Origin: Trema orientale
Lineage: Eukaryota > Streptophyta > Magnoliopsida > Rosales > Cannabaceae
Direction: 5' to 3'
Assembly (NCBI GenBank): GCA_002914845.1
Contig: JXTC01000048.1
Location: 424,913-488,912, forward strand
Length of the DNA: 64,000 bases
Below are positions 1 to 13,000 of this stretch, in pieces. How positions within the stretch are numbered: the stretch's first letter is position 1; every line of letters begins with the position of its first letter. Both the position numbers and the translations under genes were made by a program. The notes below the pieces were generated by a model. The model worked only from the letters and a program-made list of their open reading frames with translations, was not told the origin of the DNA and searched no databases.

Positions 1-492
1 TTTGTGCCATAATTGTAACTTTGATAACCAAATTACCACAAGTATGATAGTTTAGGGACCATTTGTGCCATAAACCCTAAAAATTATGACCTTTCGTGAT
101 CGTTATGATAATTATTCCTTTATGTCATAACTTTTATATCCATAAACATCACAAAACAATTATAAAATGTAACAAAATGTATGGGACGAATGTTCTAGAA
201 AAGTCATTATGAAAATAATTGTATTTTTTAAGTTGTTTTGGCCTAAATTAAATCTAGCCAAGTTCCAAATGAGCCGAAACTATTTTCAAAATAACTTTGT
301 TAGAATTGTCAAAGTACTAGTGACGAGTAATTATCATACTTGTGATCATAAATTTACGACCTTCTAAATACAATCACTAGTGATCATTAATATAGTGACT
401 ACGCATCACTAATATTAGTCCCATTTTGGGATTGATTCTACTTTTAGCTTTCAAAAGTAGTTAGAGAATAAATGGGGAGGTAGAAACATTTG
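1..492. other. AT-rich intergenic DNA, left edge
   Basis: No coding region is supportable. Around 320-420 there are short repeated words of the type CACTAGTGATC and AGTGACTACGCATCACTA. Such words resemble subterminal repeats of DNA transposons, but no element boundary can be drawn. The last ~65 bases (428-492) match a second copy of the same sequence at 2086-2155. Confidence 0.4.
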
Positions 493-836
493 GGCCCCGT
501 TTGGTTCGCCCATTCGAATGGGTGCATTTAAATGGAAATGTTAGAATGGGAGATATTTGAATGGAATAACATTAGAATGGGTTGTAATTAGAATGAGATT
601 ATTGGAATGGATCATTCAAAAATACCTCATCTCCTCCATTCTCATCCAAGACATAAAAAATCTTTTCCAATAGTTGATGTGACTGATGAATCATTTGAAT
701 AGAAAAACTAAATTGTTGAAACAAACACCCATTCCAAAAGACCATTTGAATGGAAAATTTGGAGTTGTTGAAACAAACACTCATTCAAATAGATTTTCCA
801 TTCCAATGGAATGAAATAGTTGAAACAAACGGGGCC
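493..836. mobile_element. Small inverted-repeat transposon (MITE-like), ~344 bp
   Basis: The left end GGCCCCGTTTGGTTC is mirrored at the right end by GAAACAAACGGGGCC, a near-perfect terminal inverted repeat. The interior is low-complexity, built from ATTCCATTC/GAATGG words that also pair across the element. It has no coding capacity. A related sequence at 2086-2200 runs straight from AAACATTTG to the right-flank sequence without the insert, so it looks like an empty site. A clean target duplication is not visible, so the superfamily is unresolved. Confidence 0.7.
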
Positions 837-1532
837 ATGGTAAGTTTTTGCTTTTGATCATTAAGTTTTAAAAATTAATGTGCAACTGCTATTCTAAGTT
901 GAATTTGAGAAGAAGGCTAAAGATTATTTTTACAAAGTCGATTCTCTATTGTCATAATACAAATTTCCTGAAATATCTTTAATAATAAGTTGTGTTTCAA
1001 AAATTACCCAATATATATTTCGAAATGACTATAGATTACCCTTTATATGAATACATGTGTCTTAATTAATAAATATACGTATGTGATCCTAATTTTAGAA
1101 GAGGACATATATGTTGCATTTATACAATTTGTCTACAATTAGTAATTGCGTTAAAGTTGATTTATGACATTTAAATGAAAATTTTGATTAATATGTGCAC
1201 ATCTGAAATAATAAGTGAATTTTAGGCTTTTTATACGATTGATATTTATTCTTTTCAGTTAGTTATTTTGAAAATATATATATTTGGTAAATGTGGTAAT
1301 TAATGTGTGTGAATTCATCTACTTTTATATGAAAACCTAATATTTAATAATCATCATTGTACAATACACAAAATTTATAGGAGGATTACTAGCAATCTTG
1401 AACAAATTGTTTGACAGACACTACCTCTTTTTTTTACACTTGTCCTATTTAATGACAGAATTGGTAAATAAGGTGAAAAAAAAAAACCTAATTATTAGAT
1501 TGAATTGGATAAGCGTCAAAAGTAGAAGGTAT

Positions 1533-2096
1533 TGACATGTTAAACACTAGCCTTTCTAGCAAACCTCATTTTATAGTTTACCAAATATTTGATGCTACTT
1601 TTTAGCAGTTTTATAATTAAATTTATCAAATACATAGATATTTTTTTCTCACAGTTACTTTTGCTCATAACAAGACTATAACACAACTACAACGAAACAC
1701 AACAAATATAAAAAATGACCAATCGTGACACTTTTTAAAAAGTCATTCTACAAAGTATTCTTATAAAAGTTATTTTACTACAAAACACTACTAAGACCCA
1801 TTTAGGACTGATGGTAGTGACCTGTTAAAGAGCCCTTCTAGAAAACCTGAATTTAAGTTTACCAAATATTTGATGCTACTTTTTAGTAATTTTATAATTA
1901 AATTTATCAAATGCCTAGACATTTTTTTCTCACAGCTAATTCTTGCTCATAACAAGACTACAACACAACTATAGCAAAATACAACAATACTAAAAAGGGC
2001 CAACTGAGATACTCTTAAAAAAGTCATTCTACAAAATATTCTTATAAAAATTATTTTACTACAAGACACTACTATGACCCATTTAGGACCGCCTTT
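1533..2096. repeat. Tandem duplication, two ~281-bp units
   Basis: The unit at 1533-1815 is repeated at 1816-2096 with moderate divergence. Shared landmarks are CCAAATATTTGATGCTACTTTTTA (at 1581 and 1862, offset 281), the stretch around CTCATAACAAGACTA, and GACCCATTTAGGAC at both unit ends. No coding potential is visible. Confidence 0.75.
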
Positions 2097-2350
2097 GGAA
2101 GCTATTTTTAGCTTTTAAAAGTGGTTAGAAAAAAAATAAGAAGAAGAAACATTTGATAAAATTATACTTTTGGTGATCATCGGATGTTAAAATATGTTTT
2201 ATAATTATTATTTTAAATAGAATTTCAAAAGCATGACGATAGTTGTTTTTTATAAAATTGATTATGCTGCTGTAATATAATTTTTTTAAGAAGTAGGATG
2301 ATGGTTGTTTTTTTATAAAATTGATTATGCTGTAATAATACAAAATTTTT
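2086..2350. repeat. Diverged copy of the 428-960 sequence, without the MITE
   Basis: The text AGCTTTTAAAAGTGGTTAGA followed by AAACATTTG matches 445-492. The bases after it (ATAAAATTATACTTTTGGTGATCAT) match 837-870, the right flank of the element at 493-836. Both copies continue into related AT-rich sequence. This indicates a dispersed repeat that was the target for the MITE. Confidence 0.6.
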
Positions 2351-2537
2351 AAATATTATTATACAAAATACATAATTTATAGTTTAATATGTACTTAGAT
2401 ACTGCTTTTAAACAGTAAAATAGTCTTGTAAATTTAATTTACACTTTTTTCTCGCGGATGTTTTTTGCTTACATCAGAGCTATAGCAAGACTAATTAGAC
2501 CTTTTTTTTTTTTTGAGGAAATTAGGTCTCACACATT

Positions 2538-4790
2538 TTTCTGTGAAAAGATTATAAAAATACGGTAAAAGATTATAAAAATACGGTATGCTGGATTCGT
2601 GTTTTGTCAAATACGGTTTCTAAAAGTTTAGTACGGTTTCTTTTTTAAAAAATATATATCTGTACTGACACACTATTTGCGCATCAATAGTCTGACATGC
2701 CTGACGTGTCCTTTTAAATTTTTTTTTATTTTTTTAATAATTATTTTGTTTCTTTTTGCATATTTGTTACTTTTTTCCATTTTTTTTATTCTATTTTTTC
2801 TTTAAATTTTATAGGATAGAATAAAATTTTAATTTTGTTATCTTTTTCTACTATTGAGTTTTTTTTTTTTTTTCCATTTATCTTCTTAAAAATATTTCTC
2901 CTTTTTTCTAATTCTTTCAACATAGACAAAAAAAAAAAAAAAAACTTTGTCAATTTTTTTTTTTTAAAAAAGTTGTAGTAACAAAATTAATTTTTTTTAG
3001 GAGAATCTTGTAGATACTATATGTATCGTAGTAGATACGTATAGTATCCCATTAAGATACTTATGGTATATGTAAATTGAAATGTATATCTCGTAAATAC
3101 CAATGGTATCCAACCAAGATACCTATAGTACCGAGATACCTATAGTATACGTAAATTTCAAAGTGTGTTGGGTAGTTTTTATTGCAAATTTATAATAGAT
3201 ACCATCAGTATCTTTATAGATACCTTAGGTATTTTTCAAGGATATCTATAGTATCCGAGTAAATTAGAATGAAAAAAAAAAAAAGAATAAGATACAACAA
3301 GTATCCTTCTATGTTACTTAAGTTTCTAGGTAAATTGAAAATATATGTGTCTCATAGTATCCTATTATATATATAGGATTTTACCATAAATATCTACCAG
3401 GTTATCTGTATTATTATGAGAGATTGAATATATATATATTATATATAGGTTTTCTTTGGTGTCATAGTACTATAGTACTATGTTACTCGTGGTAATAATT
3501 TACTAAATTATAAAAGAATTTTTAGGCAGTAGTTATTGAAGAAAAATGAAAAAGGAAAAAAACTAGAAAGTTAGCGTAAGTAATATACTAATATAAGGTA
3601 TAAGGGAAATTGGGAGAGATTTGGCTCAAAAAAAAGGTGTGGCATTACAATTAAAAGTTTATAGCCAGTAAAATTCAAAAATATAAAGTTAATTAAACTA
3701 GAAATTAAATTAGAAGTAAAAAAAAAAAAATTATTTCCGTTTATTTCTGACGCACTGATGCATGTCAGTGTCAGCCATCTGTATTTTTACGAAAATTGAT
3801 CAAGTTGTTCGTATTTTTATATTTTATTTGTATGGACTGTAATTTTAAAAAACATGTCATTTTTTCCTGTATTTCTATAGAAATCCCAATGATATATTAT
3901 AGAGTTACTCTTTTTCTATAGCATCCCATGAGAAAACCACAAGTCATCAACCTAGTAACTTAGTATCCTAACAATATACTACATATTACCTAACTAAATA
4001 CAGATTATTATTATTTTTAATCAAGATTATTTCTAGTGACCAGATATGTTAATTTTAAATTAATATTTTTAATTAATATATATGCGGTATCTAAGTAAGA
4101 TACCATAGGTCACTCACATAATTACTAATATCCAAACAAGATACCATGGGTCTCCTACTTAATTATTAGTATCCAAGCAAGATACTACAGGTCACCTACT
4201 TAATTACTAGTATTTAAGTAAGGTTACCATAAGTATCCTATCAAGTTACATATAGTATCTTGTGAAATTATAAGAAAATTTAGGGTTCCTTATTGTGAAA
4301 AATAGATAAAATAAATGATATTTTTTGATATATGTCAATATAAAAAATTATTTTAAAAAATAGGATAGTTCAAATTAAAATCTATAGTTATTAATATCCA
4401 AAAAATACTCACTCAATTAAAATAGGAAATAAAATAGAAGCAAAAAAATTAAATTTTGGAAAAACTATAACCGAAAAAGATGAATAAAATAATTAAGTAA
4501 AAAATTTCAATTTTTTAGCAAAAAACTGTTAAAAACAAAGTAATAACTGAATAAAAAAATTAAAAGAGTAATTGCCGCATCTTTCTCATGCGTGCATCAA
4601 TGCGTGCCAGGAGGCTTTTTTTTTTTCAAATTTTTCCTCGGCAGATCGTATTAAATATATGTCAGACCGTATAAAGGTAAATGTATTATATCTAAAGTCG
4701 TACTTTTATGTCATTTTCCGCATGGTCGTATTTTTAAAACCTTTTGCATAGAAAACCGTATTTGTCTAATAAGCTCATTTTTTTTCTTTT
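2538..4790. mobile_element. AT-rich MULE-like non-autonomous repeat block
   Basis: The edges carry the word family TATAAAAATACGG: 2550-2640 in direct orientation, 3745-3890 and 4640-4770 as the reverse complement. This suggests one or two elements bounded by Mutator-like inverted ends. Inside, 3000-3480 and 4080-4270 are degenerate arrays built on GATACC/GGTATC words (for example AAGATACCTATAGTA). No open reading frame of substance exists. The boundaries and the number of elements are inferred, and no target duplication was found. Confidence 0.4.
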
Positions 4791-6300
4791 TTCTTTTCGC
4801 ACCTATAGCACAATAATATGAAATTGGCTCCTAATTAGGTCCGTTGTCCTTGTCTAGATGGACTGATGCGTATTATCAATTGGGAAATGATCGTAACTTA
4901 AAGTATTTAGGCTTGTAACTTTATTCTACACTAAAAAATATATAAATTGGGTATTTCATATTCCATTAGAATGAGTAGGGTACCCACAGATTCGGGTAAA
5001 TTTAATAAGACAGGTACCCACAACTAAACAGATGAAGAATTAAAATTCAAAGGCCGATATCTCTAATAGAGATGCCAAATTTTAAGGCCAAACTCATTAA
5101 CCCAATCTATAGCACTCTTTCGTGGGGATTCGATTTGAAAAGAAAAAAAAAATAAAAAATTCTGATTGGCAACAACTGAAAGAGCTCGCTCACCATAGTA
5201 ACAAATAAAACAAAAAGAAAATAAATAGTAAGAAAAGTAAAAAAATTCAAGCTATTACAAAGACACATCTCATTCAAACAAGCAATTAAGAAGAAACAAA
5301 AACATTTGTCATGGACATGTCTCAAATAAAAGTAATAAAGGGTCAAATTCGATACAGTTTAATTTATTTCTAATTCCTGAGTTTGGACTGATTGTTTATT
5401 AACCTAAAAAAGAAAAAAAGCAATCAAAGGCGGTGAACTTTAGCTATGGAATGTACTGAACTATGGGTGTGTCCAATTGAGCCACGTACGATAGTACTAT
5501 TAGCAGCCACGCCAAAACATGTGGAGATTCATTAACCACATTTTTCTTTTTTATTTTGTTTTTGGCTTCACATTTTTCATGAGATTGTTTTCTTATGTAA
5601 ATAGATAAAGATAATAGCAGTAGTGGTAGGATGGTTCTCAGAAACCTGTATTATAATCTGTAGACAGCCACTGATCACTCAATCACCATTGTCCATTTCT
5701 TCCACTTTTTGAATAATAAGAAAATAAAAATTTTGGAGGCTTCTTAAGGGGAACAGAATTAGTGTCTTATATGTTACATATAATAATATGTCGTAATTGT
5801 TGGCTGATCAACATTATTAATTATGATCAGTAACGCGTCTAGCTCAACATTTCATTTCATATCACTAACTCGATCTTCGACCAATTTGTCACAAGACACA
5901 TATATAACATCCACTAGTAAAGCAGGCCCCAAGGTGTGTGGAAAAGTCGACCTTTCTATATCTCATTGTCTATCCAATTACCAGGCTACACAACATGATC
6001 AATATTCCCCATCTTTCTTAGATTTTTTTTATAAAAAAAATAAATAATAAAATTAATTGGATTGAGCATTGAAACATGTTTCATTATTTTATATTTATTT
6101 TATTTTATTTTATTAAAAACAAGGCATCAAATTCAACTGAATAATGATTATCATGATGCGTACATTTAGTATAAGGATCAAAATGTCAGTTTTTTTCATA
6201 GATAGGGACCAAATTGTAATTTCAAATATATATTTGGTTTGGGGGGGAGGGCAATTGCAATTTACCTAATTATTATTGGTGCCGTGTGAATGGTATGGTA
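4791..6300. other. Intergenic, no gene seen
   Basis: The stretch is AT-rich with poly-A and poly-T tracts. The longest open frames (5107-5346 minus, 5823-6047 plus) have low-complexity composition and no recognisable domain, so they were not called. It probably contains the distal promoter of the synthase gene that follows. Confidence 0.4.
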
Positions 6301-6358
6301 TGGAGCCTACATGGACGGACTATAAACTGAAAAAGGATCTACAAATTTCATAGTATCT

Positions 6359-7010
6359 TTGAGAGAGAGAGAGAGAGATAGAATTGTGGGCTTTTCAAAT
6401 TCTCTTTCTATATATTTTGTTTCTTTTTTATCCAAAAAGATATCTGCATTACATTTAGTTCTCCTCCAATCGCAGAAGGGAGAAACACTCAAAACAACAG
6501 AGCCTTTCTTTCAACTTTCAAGAAATGCCATCTATCCCTTAAAGATTTATTCCAAACTACATATATCCAGGTATTTTTTCTATATATGTATATATATATA
6601 GTTAATTCTATGCATTATGTTAATTTTCTTTAGTGTGACAATGACAATGATGTATTCAAAATCCCTTCAAGAAAAAAAAAGAAGGAAAATTAATCTTGAG
6701 AAAATACATATTATATTTACATACATATGTAAGTGTGTTTAGTACATACTGATATATATATATATACCCTGGGAAAATAAATCTGTATTTGAGTTTAAGT
6801 TTCTTTCTTTTTGCTCTATTTTTCTGGGTTAAGTGGTCTAACTATTCATTTTCATACTCAAATTTTTTTGGTTTAGAAATGTAGTTGTGTAGATAATTTA
6901 ATTTAATTAATTTTTTTAAGTTGAGTACTTATGTTTAATATTGTTTGGATTAATGATTGAATAATGCAGAGAATTAGAAGTGAATTAATTGGAGAAGCAG
7001 AACAGAGAAG
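6359..7010 (+). promoter_or_regulatory. Probable promoter-proximal region and 5' UTR with intron
   Basis: A GA microsatellite sits at about 6361-6380. A plausible 5'-UTR intron runs from the donor CCAG|GTATTT (6571) to the acceptor AATGCAG (ends 6969), leaving 41 bases of leader before the ATG at 7011. Splicing is inferred from consensus only. The transcription start is not located. Confidence 0.45.
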
Positions 7011-10000
7011 ATGAGAGTGGCAGTGGTTGGTGGTGGGATTAGTGGATTGGTTTCGGCCTACGTTTTGGCCCAAAATGACGTCGAAGTGGTTCTATATGAG
7101 AAGGAAAACTACTTGGGAGGCCATGCTAATACGGTTACTTTGGATAGTCTTGATTTGGACCTTGGTTTCATGGTCTTTAATCGCGTACGTGTCTCTCTAT
7201 CTATCTTTCTATATTTCATTATTATTATTAAACAATTTGACAGTCTATTTATCCTTAAAGCACTGTCACTATTATTTAGTAATTATATGTGTCATAATTC
7301 ATATGTGTGTTTATGAATCCCATAATTCAAAAATTTTCAACTATTTGAGCTGTAAAGTTGGGATTTGGTTTCATGTACCCTTAACAAGATTTCCGTTCCA
7401 TAAGGGGGAAAACAAACTAAACCATATGTATCTTTTTATCTAACAAAATATGTTTGGTTTTTTTTCGGGGCCTTTCTTTTTCTTTTTCTTTTTTTTTTTT
7501 GGAAAATCCGAAATTTATGGGGAATGGCGTATATGTATGTTCTTTTGAATTTGTGCATATGAATTGGAGAAAGATAGGTTTCAACTTCCTTTGTTGTAAT
7601 GACTTTCTTTGGAAAAGACTATTTCTTATCTTATAGCTTTAATTAGGTCCTTAAACGGTAAACCTTATCTCGTATGAATAATAAAAACTTTTTTTTTTGG
7701 GGGAAAAAAAATGGATGAGGTAATGGATGGTTATGGGAGAAATCAATATTTGATGACTGTCCTTTTTAATATACCCCGTGAATTGGTCTTTTCCCAGTTC
7801 TTCTGCCCATATGTATCTTTAAAAAAATAAAAATAATTTTAGTTGGCCCCCTAATTTATTTGTATATTCTTATTTTCTCCAGAGCTATAATAAAAGTAAC
7901 CGATGTCTTTATATTAGTCTTATTAGCAAAAACACTTAATTTTAAAATCACTAGTATTATTGTAGTGCTAACCTAACGTTATACAGTGAGAATATTCCAA
8001 TATTTTATCCAAAATATAAAGAGACGGTTTGCTGTTTGACCACTTGCCACTGATGGTCTCTATATATGATACTCAAGTTGAACATGACATATATAGTACT
8101 TGAAAAAAATATATACTATATATATATATTGGAAAGTGCTTTCTTTATATATAACAGGAATTACATATGTCATCCAATTTGAGCTATTTTCTAACATTTT
8201 ATTAGTAAGTCATGAAATGATTGGCACTTATAAGGGTCCTCAGCAAAGACTACCATTTCAAGTTATTAACAAGAGAACAAAATAATTTTCTAAAATTTGG
8301 TAATGAGAATGTGAGGTAGTGATGGGGGTAGGTTGTAGCTATAGCTACTTCTTCTTTCATCTTCCTCCTCCCTTTTTTTTTTTTTCATTATTATTTTGTA
8401 GCAAGTTGAATAATAATAATTTGGACGGTAAAGTCCATAGCTGTTGGCTTTTGTCACGTTCTTCTTGGATGTGGAATGGAGGGTCGGCCTTAGATAGACT
8501 GTCAGATGTTTATGTGGTTGGTTTAGAGGGTCCCTAAAACCAAAAGTATGGACCCCATACTGGCTTTGTATTTCTTCTCATAAACTCAGTCAGTAGTACT
8601 CGGAACAAGCACTCTAATGGAATCCAATACTTCTTTAATAAGCCCATTATAGGGGACAAAATTTTAGAGCGTCACTACATACATAATAAAGAAACAATAT
8701 CAGGGTCCGATCAATTAAGTCTCACGTATTTTGTTTTTCTTTTTTTTTTTTAATCATCATTTTATTAATCGCCCACAAATTTATAAATAGTTGTTTATTA
8801 GGAACTCAATCACTCGGACAAATAGTTTTATATGTTGAATTTTTATTGGTGAGAAGACCCATAACAATAATCACTTATACGATGTTGCAATGTTTGACCG
8901 GTAAAATAAGGGCCTGATAGTTGTAATATGTATAAATGTGGTGTTTTTAAGGTTATTTAAAAGTTTTTCTACACAAAGTACGTTGATATTATATATTTGT
9001 GATGACTCTCAATTTTGATTATTGATTAGTCTATCTTATAAAGATATATTACACACACATATATATATATACCTACGAAATAACATAGATTATATACACT
9101 TATATATGTCTTAATTAATTTAATTGGTTTTATTGGAATATGATACTATTGTTGGCTAATCTCTTAATAGTTTAAGTTTTTGGGACGACTTACTAATCTA
9201 ATATAATGTTAGAACGGACTGATTGGTACTCTAACTGACTTTTTGTGGTCAATACTTGACTGCATAAGTCGGAATCTTTTTAATAGTTCTTCTCAGTAGA
9301 ACTTTTCTCTTCAGTTTTTATTTTTATGCTTCAATAATCTTTTTGTATATATGAAGGTAGATGTTCGCATAAAACTAAATCTATTCGGCTTTTCTCCTCT
9401 TAATTCTGGATTTGTGTGGGTTTCCTATTATGTTTATGTTTTTCTTCTAGATTGAAAAATTTCTGCGTTCATATATCAAAGAATACTTATTCTGTCGAAA
9501 ATCAATTTCTAAAGTTCGTTCTTTTCACAAAAATAAAAGTGAATTGCTTGTACAATTAGATGGTAGCAAATAATTTTGTTTGATAATAGTAATTAAGATT
9601 TACGGGGGGTCGCACCTCCCTTTAATGTGATACCAAGTTCGATTCAGACACTCCAAGTAAAAAAAAAAAATGATAATAATAATAAAAGTAAAATTAAAAT
9701 TGTAACATAATGTCAACCGGGCAGGTAACGTATCCAAATATGATGGATTTCTATGAGAGGCTTGGAGCTGAGATGGAGACATCGGATATGTCATTCTCGG
9801 TAAGCTTAGAGAAAGGAAAAGGGTGTGAGTGGGGCAGTAGAAATGGCTTGTCAAGCTTGTTTGCTCAAAAGAAGAACCTCTTCAATCCTTACTTCTATCA
9901 AATGATCAGAGAAATTGTTAAGTTCAAGGACGATGTCATCAGGTTCCTCTGCCTACATACACATAAATCATCAAAACGTCTCTAATATATGTACATTTTT

Positions 10001-13000
10001 GCGTTCGTTATGCTCAACTTAGGCCTATGTTTTCACTTTCTTAATTGCCAGTTATCTTGATATGCTTGAGAACAACCCGGACATAAACCGAAATGAAACA
10101 TTGGGAGAGTTCATCAAGTCTCGTGGTTACTCCGAATTGTTTCAAAAAGCTTATCTTGTGAGATCACTAGAGCTTTGTACACTCTTGTCTCATCCTTGTC
10201 TTTTAGTAGTTTTTTTTGTTTAATCTGTCACTTGACCCATTGTTGGTAACTTGGTAATATCAATATTAATGTTTCTGTATAGATTCCAATATGTGGTTCA
10301 ATCTGGTCTTGCCCTTCAGAAGGTGTTATGAGCTTCTCTGCTTTCTCTGTTCTTTCATTTTGTCGCAATCACCATCTCCTTCAGGTATAGTATAAGAAAA
10401 TGTTTATGTGACATATCTAATTTACACACACACAATAAGCTTCACTTCAAGTATAATATACTTTCCTGTTAATATGACAATTTGCTATTGTTCGTGGCTA
10501 ATGCAGCTTTTTGGCCGCCCTCAATGGCTTACTGTCAAAGGACGTTCGCATTGTTATGTGAGGAAGGTAATTAATTGGATTCTTTATTCGAGCGGGAAAA
10601 AAAAAAAAGAAAAAAAGAAAGAAAAGAGAATTCCTGTAACTTATATTGACATAAAATTCAGGTGAGAGAAGAGCTAGAGAGTAGAGGCTGTTACATAAGA
10701 ACATGTTCCAAGGTACACATGGTTTCAACCATTGATGAGGGTAAGTAGCCAAACTGATAATTGATCCTCCATTTTTGAATATACTAGTTATGACATAATA
10801 TTTCCGATAATTTGTTTTCTATGAGAATTAGCAGGTTGTATAGTTCACTCTGAAGATGGTTCCAAAGAAGTGTACAATGGATGCATACTGGCAGTCCATG
10901 CTCCTGATGCTGTGAGATTACTTGGAGACCAAGCTACCCCTGATGAACGCAGAGTGCTTGGTGCATTCCAATATGTTTATAGGTTTGCTACTACCCCACT
11001 TTCAATTGTGATATTGACCATTCACATACTGCCAAATAAGAGCATGTGTGGATTATTGAAAATTAGTGATGACAATGACCATCAAGGATACATAGCACTA
11101 ATACTCTTGTAATCATAAGTTGTATAAAAAAGTTATGATAATCTACCTTTGACACATAAGCAGGGCTAGAAATATTTTGATCTGGTCTCTCATTGATAAT
11201 TCAGTCAACATGTAGAGTTATTCTTTTAACTCTGTAATGGCAGTGACATTTACCTTCACCGTGACAAAAGTTTAATGCCCCAAAACCCAGCTGCATGGAG
11301 TGCATGGAATTTCCTAGGAAGTAGAGACAACCAAGTGTGTTTGACATACTGGCTCAATGTGCTTCAGGTCAGCACACACCAACTATTTAACATTCTTTCT
11401 CAAAAATTATCAAGTCAAGTGTCTGACATTCAAATCTCAATGTGGAATAATATTTCTAGGCCAATGACTTCTGTAGTTTATATACTATTCTAAGAACAGA
11501 CTTTTGGTTTTGAATATCTGGAATATGCAGAATCTTGGTGAAACTGGTCCCCCTTTTCTTGTGACTCTCAATCCAGACCAACCACCAAACCATACATTGC
11601 TCAAGTGGTCAACTGGCCATCCAGTTCCGTCTGTGGCTGCATCGAAAGCTTCACTTGAGCTTCATCGAATTCAAGGCAAGAGAGGAATTTGGTTTTGTGG
11701 AGCATACCAGGGTATGATTTCTGCTCGTGGCAAACCAAACATTTTGAAATAACGGCAATGAAAACAAGAAAAGAGAACATTGTCAAATAAATTTTTGTCA
11801 CACCTGAAGTTTTCTTAAGTTACAAATTTGTATGAGCTTCCCATTTTCTTATTATCTGAGTATCTATTATATATTTCTTTCAGGTTATGGCTTCCATGAG
11901 GACGGATTAAAGGTACTGTTTAAACTAAATAAGTCTATAACTAATACAGATGTGTAAGGTGATAAGTTTTCGATGAATCATTAATGTTTCTAGAGAAATG
12001 TTTTCATTTTAAGAGGCTAGGAGAACAGATCATTTCTTAGGAAACTATGTGTAATTTTACCATGTCGTTGAAAAACACCTCAGAAATAACGTTTCCTTTG
12101 CAGGCTGGAACGGCAGCTGCATATGGCTTGCTTGGAAAAAGTTGTGATCTTCTTAACAACCCAAAACACATGGTGCCTTCGCTGAAGGAAACAGGAGCAC
12201 GCCTTTTTGTTACTAGATTTCTTGGACATTTCATCTCTGCTGGATGTTTAATGTGAGTACTGGTTTTTTCTCAAGTAGACATCCTTTGAATCTGCTATGT
12301 CCTGGTGTGGTATGTGATTGTGTAAATCACTAAATATGACAGAATAAAATTCTGTCAAGACTGGTAAATATGAATAAAAACATGAATCCCCGCATGTTTC
12401 AAAGTTAGATAATTGATATATATTACTTGCTGATGTAATAGTTTGTTGGAGGACGGGGGAACAATCTTCACTTTTGAGGGAAGCACAAAAAGATGTCCTC
12501 AAAAAACAGCTATCAAAGTTCACAGTCCTCAGTTTTACTGGAAGGCATGCACTTTTCTCTGTCACCTGATGCAAAATTAGATCCTACTACAACAATTTGT
12601 TACCATTAATACCTCAAAATTTCAGTACCACTACTAACAGCAGTATTATCTATCCATCAGGTTATGACGCAGGCCGATTTAGGCCTCGCGGACGCTTACA
12701 TCAACGGAGATTTTACTTTTGTTGATAAAGATGAAGGTCTACTAAATCTCTTTTTGGTAAGAAACTGAATAGGAGTTAATAGCAAACTTAACCTGTTCTA
12801 ATATTTACTTCCACTCAAGAGCTCATTGCTTACTGATCTTTGCAATAGATTCTTATTGCCAACAGAGATTCAAATTCTTCGGCCTCAAAACTAAACAAGA
12901 AAAGGTAATTACATATGACAAAAGTATCTCTGTTAGCATGAACTTTTCTTTCTCCTAATGCTCATTGACTGAAGACTCTCCTTTTGTTAGCTTGAGGGGA

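Noticed and set aside
5823-6047. 74-codon plus-strand frame
   Set aside because: Low-complexity Ser/Thr composition, no domain, no conserved context; probably chance.
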